From Flaccisagitta enflata (taxonomy: Eukaryota; Chaetognatha; Sagittoidea; Aphragmophora), in the NCBI GenBank assembly GCA_965153355.1, contig OZ231126.1, positions 77,066,001 to 77,130,000 on the forward strand: DNA of 64,000 nt. Direction: 5' to 3'. Below are positions 57,971-64,000 of this stretch, one piece after another (position 1 is the stretch's first letter; the number at the start of each line of letters is the position of its first letter). The position numbers and the translations under genes are program-made. The notes beneath the pieces were generated by a model. The model ran no database searches. It was not told the DNA's origin and was given only the letters and a program-made list of their open reading frames with translations.

Positions 57971-58354
57971 GCGACAGAGTCAGACAGAGACAGAGTGCGA
58001 AAGAAAAAGAGAGACCAAAAAACAGAGGCAGTTAGGAGAAACGGATATTCAAAGGATTAGGAAAAAAATTATTTTTTTGCTGCTGCAACGAAAACTACGG
58101 CTACGGCTAAGTTGAAAGGGAAACGAAGCGAAGAAAGAAGTATCAAAAAGATGACCAAAATAGAAACAAGAAAGTAGAGAGCAAGATGCCAGGTGGGGGG
58201 AAGGTGGGGGGTTTCTCCTCGTGATTTAGGCAAAAGAAAATTTTCCAATCTTAGGGCAATCTGGTTTAAAGGAGAGGGAAGGGTAAATTTGTGGAGAAGA
58301 ATATACGCATGATTCTTAGAGAGTACACATTTTGTTTTGAAAAATGAAAAATTC
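57971..58354. other. spacer, no gene recognised
   Basis: AAACTACGGCTACGGCTAAG (58090-58109) is a short local repeat. No gene. Confidence 0.4.
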
Positions 58355-58397
58355 CCAAGCAAACACAACTCACTAGCTCTCTCTCTCTCTCTCTCTC
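58355..58397. repeat. 23-bp word plus (CT)n, inverted partner of 55905
   Basis: CCCAAGCAAACACAACTCAC TAG joined to CT; exact reverse complement of the GA-tract tail at 55903-55927. Confidence 0.92.
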
Positions 58398-58740
58398 ATA
58401 TCTTCTTTCTGATTCTCGTTTTGAGACATGGATCGGCCCCACCGCAATTCCATCATTTATTTTTATTACTAAAAACGACAAACTAAGAAAAAAAGGTTTA
58501 TGCGCCAGTTTATCTACTCGTCGAAATACATCGTTTGGCTATGATGGCTTCTCTAATATCTACTCTCGGCGAATGCGCGTGCATCTTTAGGGAATGCCAC
58601 ATTAATTTTTTCGCGATTTTTTATTGGTAAGAAGTTCCTATTTTTCCCTTTCCGCATAAACACTCGTCTCTCCTTCCTTGATGCTCTCTCTTTTAATCAG
58701 TCTGTCGGTCGTTAAGCTAGTGTACGATTGCAGTGTGTTT
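58398..58740. other. spacer, no gene recognised
   Basis: Nothing supported. Confidence 0.4.
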
Positions 58741-58968
<228 letters not shown>

Positions 58969-58995
58969 ACATGTTTTTATCTGCGTGTGTATTTT

Positions 58996-58998
<3 letters not shown>

Positions 58999-59051
<53 letters not shown>
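58999..59051. repeat. (CT)n tract
   Basis: 53 bp of CT. Confidence 0.97.
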
Positions 59052-59054
<3 letters not shown>

Positions 59055-59247
59055 TGTTCGTTATCTGTTTGCGAGCCTCCCCTATCAGATTCTGCCTAAA
59101 TCTTCTGGCAACTGAAGAAATATGGAAGTTCTGGCTTAATTCTATTTTTTCATTTTTCTCGATTTTCCAATTATCATCTTGCAGCAGCAAAAATGTGTGT
59201 CAGTTTTCAGATTGGTAGAGAGAAAACATTCTTCATCTCTGCGCTCT

Positions 59248-59315
59248 TTCTCTCTCTCTTTTTCTCTCTCTTTTTCTCTCTCTTTTTGTCTCTCTCTTTT
59301 TCTTTGTCTTTCTCT

Positions 59316-59350
<35 letters not shown>
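59248..59350. repeat. CTCTCTTTTT / (CT)n repeats
   Basis: Four CTCTCTCTTTTT-type steps, CTTT steps, then about 28 bp of CT. Confidence 0.92.
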
Positions 59351-59353
<3 letters not shown>

Positions 59354-59458
59354 TTCTATTTTTTTCACTCTCCCAATCTAAATTTTGCCCGCTCTCATAT
59401 TCTTAGAACTTCGCTTTTGCAAACATGAATTATTTTTCGAATTTTCATTTGCAACAAC

Positions 59459-59935
59459 GTTTTTTGGGCAGCGGCCCCGGAGGGGCAGATGACCTATGAT
59501 TCCACACAGGGCGATTTTCTCCGGTTTCCGTTTTCCGTCCCCCCCCCCTGGGCTTCTAATCAGGCCCATAGACCCCAAATCAGGCCTCTCACACTCTAAC
59601 TGTGACTTCTCAGACCCCAAATCAGCCTTCTCAGAACTAATTAAATTGCCAGACCCCAAATCATTCGCCTAAACCCCAAATCAGGCCTTTTGTGACTCTT
59701 TTAATCAAGCCTCTCAGGATCCTAATATCAGGCTCTAGGACTTCTAACTTCAGCCCTTTTCAGACCCCAATTCAAGCCTCTCAGACCCCAATTCAAGCCA
59801 TCCAGACCCAATTCAAGCCTCTTAGACCCCAATTCAAGCCTTTCAGAATCAGCTGAGGTCTCTCAGACCCTAAATCAGGCACCTCAAGCCTCCCAGACCT
59901 AAAATCAGGCCTTTCAGACCCAAACAGATCGTTTT
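59459..59935 (-). mobile_element. family B element, copy B5 (one end missing)
   Basis: TTTTTTGGGCAGCGGCCCCG starts at 59459, followed by GCAGATGACCTATGATTCCA and CACAGGGCGATTTTCTCC, the GATGACCTATG subtype seen in B4. The core (59545-59930) is a ~25-bp minisatellite based on CAGACCCCAAATCAGGCCTC. No inverted partner was found to the right, so the element is truncated or decayed. Confidence 0.65.
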
Positions 59936-60399
59936 TCCTCTTCCTCACCACTAGACCTCACCACTTCTTCCTCCACTTCCTACCCCCCTCCATCATGTCC
60001 CCTTTACCAATACACTTCGTAAACGTTGTCTATGAAACTATCTCCTGCCCTTAAGTTTTATCTTAGACTTAATTCATCACGTAGCTTTACCGAGATGCGC
60101 ACGTCTCTGCGTTTGTCCGTCCTCAAGGTCCGCAATACAATAATTATTTTGTCCAAAAGCGACTCTTGAATTGTTGATTGCATATAGAATCCTATTGGTG
60201 CCATTGTTATCATTTGCATGGATCTAAAAAATCATTGTTTTCCTAACCCCCCCCCCCCCCCCCGTCTCCACCCTCATCAATCTCCCCTAATTCAACATTC
60301 CTTTATCTTATACTCGCGCGCGAAGCCCAATATTGATCCATTCGTCTCGTGAAAAAATTGAGCAAAACAAATATGAAAAGGCGAAGCGAGTTTAGATCT
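59936..60399. other. spacer, no gene recognised
   Basis: Contains a 17-bp C run near 60247-60263. No supported gene. Confidence 0.4.
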
Positions 60400-60490
60400 C
60401 CACCGGCCTAACCGGCTTTAGCGGCATCACCGGCTTTAGCGGCATCACCAGCTTTAGCGGCTACACCGGCTACATCGGTACCCCATTACA
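60400..60490. repeat. 18-bp ACCGGCTTTAGCGGCATC repeat
   Basis: Two full and about two to three degenerate copies. Confidence 0.88.
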
Positions 60491-60629
60491 CCGGAACGGT
60501 CCTATATACCGACAAGCACTGAAGGATATTCCAATGGAAACAAAGTCTGTAAGTTTTATACGACATATCCAGGCCATGTTAGTCATCAACTTGCCTCCTC
60601 ATTCAATCGTTCATTCAAAGTGGACACGG

Positions 60630-61010
60630 TAAGAGGGGAGGGAGGCTTTCTTTTTCTCATACACAAGCTGCCATCAATATGGAACCGACCTAGATTGGGC
60701 AGGGGGCTTTCTTTCTCTCAAAGACGCGCTGTCATAGAAACAAAATTAAATGGAACTGTCCAAAAGTGGGCAGAGAAAGAGGCCTTCTTTATTGCTCTCA
60801 TTCATGCGCTTCCCTTCAAATAAATCTGCCCCAAAGTGAACAGGGGGCTTTCTTCCTCTCATTCATGCGCTTCCCTTCAATTAAATCTGTCACAAAGTGG
60901 ACTGGGGGCGTTCTGCATCTCATACATGCGCTTCCCTTCAATTAGATCTGCCCCAAAGTGGCCAGGGGGCTTTCTTTCTCTCATACACGCGCTTTCGTTT
61001 TCGTTGCCGG
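60630..61010. repeat. ~61-bp minisatellite, six copies
   Basis: Units contain GGGGGCTTTCTTTCTCTCAT, CACGCGCTTCCCTTCAATTA and AATCTGCCCCAAAGTGG, at about 60645, 60706, 60780, 60846, 60907 and 60969. The last four are most alike; the first two are diverged. Confidence 0.9.
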
Positions 61011-61147
61011 AAAAATAACGGCCGAGCCAAAGAAAAAAAATCGGCGGCAGAAATTTCCGGCAAACCGGCTCAATGGAACACCGGCCGCCGAGAGAAAGAA
61101 AGAAGGGCGCAAAAGAGAAAAGAGAGAAAAAAACACAAACAAACATA

Positions 61148-61268
<121 letters not shown>

Positions 61269-61537
61269 GAACACACGCTCGCACTAAGAACTCTGTATAA
61301 AATAAAAGAAAAGAAAAAGAGGATGGGCAAGAAAATGACAACAGAAAGGAAAGAGTCAGTTACTACGAAAACAAATAAAGAAGGTGTGAAAAGTGGGCAT
61401 GAGAAGAACGCGTAATAGAAGACGAAGTATTGCACCACAAGGAGTAAAAACGCTAAGAGGCAAGCCATGTATGAGGGCCAAAGTGACTGTTGAATATTAA
61501 GTACTGGAAAACAAAGTTTGAGGGTTTCTTTCTTCTA
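61269..61537. other. spacer, no gene recognised
   Basis: Purine-rich; nothing supported. Confidence 0.4.
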
Positions 61538-61877
61538 AACAAGGCCAAGTTAAGGCCAATAAGTGCGCCTCGCTTGATTAAGAATTTGTGAATGAACGTT
61601 TTTGATGAATGATAGAATGAATGAGTGAATGAATGAATGAATGAATGAATGAATGAATGAATGAATGAATGAATGAATGAATGAATGAATGAATGAATGA
61701 ATGAATGAATGAAAATGAATGCGGTAAGGCATGAAAGGTGATAAGAAAGAAGAAATACCTCAGAATCAGCCGTTTTGCGCATTTCAAATGATTGCGTTAC
61801 CGACCAACCAACAGACCAACCGACCGACCAACCAACGGACATGACCTCTTATAGAAGTGCGAGGACGCACTTAAAAA
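61538..61877 (+). mobile_element. family A-like hairpin element, copy A8, carrying (AATG)n
   Basis: 5' end AACAAGGCCAAGTTAAGGCC with motif AAGTGCG (61561-61567), a (AATG)n tract, CGACCAACCAACAGACCAAC steps, and a 3' hairpin AAGTGCG-AGGA-CGCACTT followed by AAAAA. CGCACTT (61866-61872) is the exact complement of the 5' motif. Same layout as A7 with a different stem sequence. Confidence 0.75.
61610..61712. repeat. (AATG)n tract
   Basis: About 23 AATG units inside element A8; absent from A7. Confidence 0.98.
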
Positions 61878-62035
61878 GTTGCTCCAGGTAAATAATGGAC
61901 AACTGCACCAACATCGTGCATATGCCAACTGGCAGTGCATAATGTACTAAAATTCATGAACACAATCTTCTGGTGCTTACCCAAAACGGCTGTCTGATGT
62001 TACCCCGTGGTATGACACCGTCTGCCTGTCTGTTC

Positions 62036-62037
<2 letters not shown>

Positions 62038-62099
<62 letters not shown>
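62038..62099. repeat. (CT)n tract
   Basis: 62 bp of CT preceded by TGTC-type steps. Confidence 0.97.
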
Positions 62100-62102
<3 letters not shown>

Positions 62103-62281
62103 TTTCTTTTTGCGTACGACAAGAGTGAGCCGATTTTCATGTAAATGAAGATTTGCGACTTTCCACTTTGTAACTTATTTATGCGCCCTATTTTTTTTTC
62201 TTTCAGAATTTTTCATTTTCGGCGTCGAACCCCAAAAAGCGCCGCCTCCTAACATCCCTTCTTTTGAAAATGGCGGGCAGA

Positions 62282-62900
<619 letters not shown>

Positions 62901-63258
62901 TATTTTTGTTCTTTAACAATTCAAGTTTGATACTCGTTGATTGGCCTATTTCTTCTTATGCGAAGCACTGTTAAAGATTTTTAGATTTTTTAGTTTCAGG
63001 TTGTCAAATATAAATATTCTAAAATTCAAGATCAAGAAAATATTGAGCTTCAGCGTTTTAAAGCCTCTAAAACTTTTCTGAAGGAATATCAATTTTTCAT
63101 CATTAAATCGCTTTCTCCAAACACGAAGCGTATAAAATTTTCTTGTTGAACCTGCCTTTTTCAGGTAGGAGAGAACATTCATAACGATTAAGCCCGACAG
63201 TATCAGGCGTAACAGGTCGAAACTCATATTGCATCTAGAATGAAGAACTGAACACAGA

Positions 63259-63259
<1 letters not shown>
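62901..63259. other. AT-rich spacer
   Basis: No supported gene. Confidence 0.4.

Positions 63260-63351
<92 letters not shown>
63260..63351. repeat. (GA)n tract
   Basis: 92 bp of uninterrupted GA. Confidence 0.98.
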
Positions 63352-63352
<1 letters not shown>

Positions 63353-63700
63353 AGACGAAGGAGGCTGAGAGACGGTATTTGGATGATATACAAGGAGACA
63401 GAGTGAAGACGTGAAGATGGGCGCATTTATCTTTCTTTAGATCACTTTTCTCAACAAAGTAAAGAACTAAAAAAAGCCTTTTTTTATGGAAGATTTTTTG
63501 GTGCGCAATACTAAAGTTAAGCAAAAGTAAAGGAAGGAGGGGAGTGATCCAAAATAAAAGCATTGCGCGCCATCTCATTCAATTGACTACTGTTAATAAA
63601 TTAAATGAGGAACAAAATCACTTAAAAAAATGTAAAAGAACAAAAACATTGTACAGGTATTAAAAATGAAGTGAGCTCTTCCATGCAGATGTTTGCCATT
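63352..63700. other. spacer, no gene recognised
   Basis: Nothing supported. Confidence 0.4.
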
Positions 63701-63901
63701 TTTTAGTTACGGACACGCAACTCTGTAAGGGACTTTGTCCGTCCGTCTGTTGGTCCGTCCGTTGGTCCCTCATGGTCCAAAAGTGGGTAAACAAGCGTTT
63801 TAGACACTTTTTTGGGTGTTTGAGTGTGGGGGTGGGTTTGAGTGTGGGGGTGGGTTAGGGTGTGGATGGGGGTTGGATGCCCCTGGCCATCCGTCGGCAA
63901 C
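63701..63901 (-). mobile_element. family A hairpin element, copy A9 (diverged)
   Basis: The hairpin end TTTTAGTTACGGACACGCAACT starts at 63701 (22 bp; arm GTTACGGAC at 63706-63714), followed by a GTCCGTCCGTCTGTTGGTCC array. The presumed 5' motif GTCGGCAAC (63893-63901) keeps the matching AAC/GTT change, so hairpin and motif have drifted together. No GGCCGGATACAC end is visible. Confidence 0.55.
63807..63875. repeat. GGGTTTGAGTGTGGGGGT repeat
   Basis: Three loose G-rich copies inside A9, with G runs spaced as in quadruplex-prone sequence. Confidence 0.75.
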
Positions 63902-63970
63902 GATATTGCGACCCCGCGTCACTTGGTTGATGTCCATTGTCCAAGCATATCAAGCACTTCCTGGATCTGT

Positions 63971-64000
63971 TTTTTTAGTCGCGTGCACGCGACTCTACCA
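63971..64000 (-). mobile_element. family A hairpin end, copy A10 (cut by window end)
   Basis: TTTTTTAGTCGCGTGCACGC GACTCTACCA: the canonical hairpin end of another minus-strand copy; the rest lies beyond the window. Confidence 0.75.

Overview
This is metazoan-type nuclear DNA and almost entirely non-coding. Supporting signs are GT..AG splice signals around a C2H2 zinc-finger coding segment, Tc1/mariner- and pogo-like DNA transposon remnants flanked by TA, and very dense microsatellites. I cannot name the species; the composition fits a repeat-rich invertebrate. No bacterial-type operons, rRNA, tRNA or CRISPR arrays were seen.

The dominant feature is simple sequence. About 50 (GA)n/(CT)n tracts of roughly 30 to 470 bp are spread over the whole window, with (CA/GT)n, (TTC/GAA)n, (TTG/CAA)n, (TCA)n, (AAAG)n, (CTTTTT)n and (AATG)n tracts. 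They create most of the open reading frames present (poly Leu-Ser, Arg-Glu, Thr-His, Cys-Val), which I do not regard as genes.

The only convincing gene is a partial one on the + strand. Two exons (52562-52801 and 53828-54090) have good splice sites and matching phase. Together they encode a Ser/Gly/Pro-rich segment, one complete C2H2 finger and the first half of a second finger, which the next intron interrupts. Other exons must lie outside the recognisable sequence.

Mobile and repeat DNA by region: 1.6-6.3 kb holds two copies of a ~0.75-0.86 kb repeat (family C), one inserted in a 33-bp minisatellite and itself carrying a short hairpin element (family A). 10-16.8 kb holds two TA-flanked MITEs. 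18.1-24 kb has family A copies and a cluster of inverted-repeat elements (family B) with different minisatellite cores. 24-25 kb is a macrosatellite. 30.7-34 kb has another family B copy, a long-TIR MITE, a (TTG)n tract, a 105-bp minisatellite and a palindrome-bounded segment. 35.9 and 45.9 kb carry a duplicated ~395-bp sequence. 37.1-38.8 kb is a 47-bp satellite with a three-unit higher-order period. 43.9-46.9 kb has more family A copies. 47-48.4 kb is a degraded Tc1-like element next to, and perhaps split by, a pogo/Tigger-like MITE. 51.8-52.4 kb is a degraded Tc1-like element just upstream of the zinc-finger exons. 59.4-64 kb has more family A and B copies and minisatellites.

The most interesting signal is family A: short, ~125-250 bp in uninterrupted copies, non-autonomous-looking elements with a 3' terminal hairpin. 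The hairpin sequence changes from copy to copy together with a complementary motif near the 5' end. Family B, with conserved inverted ends around interchangeable minisatellite cores, comes second.
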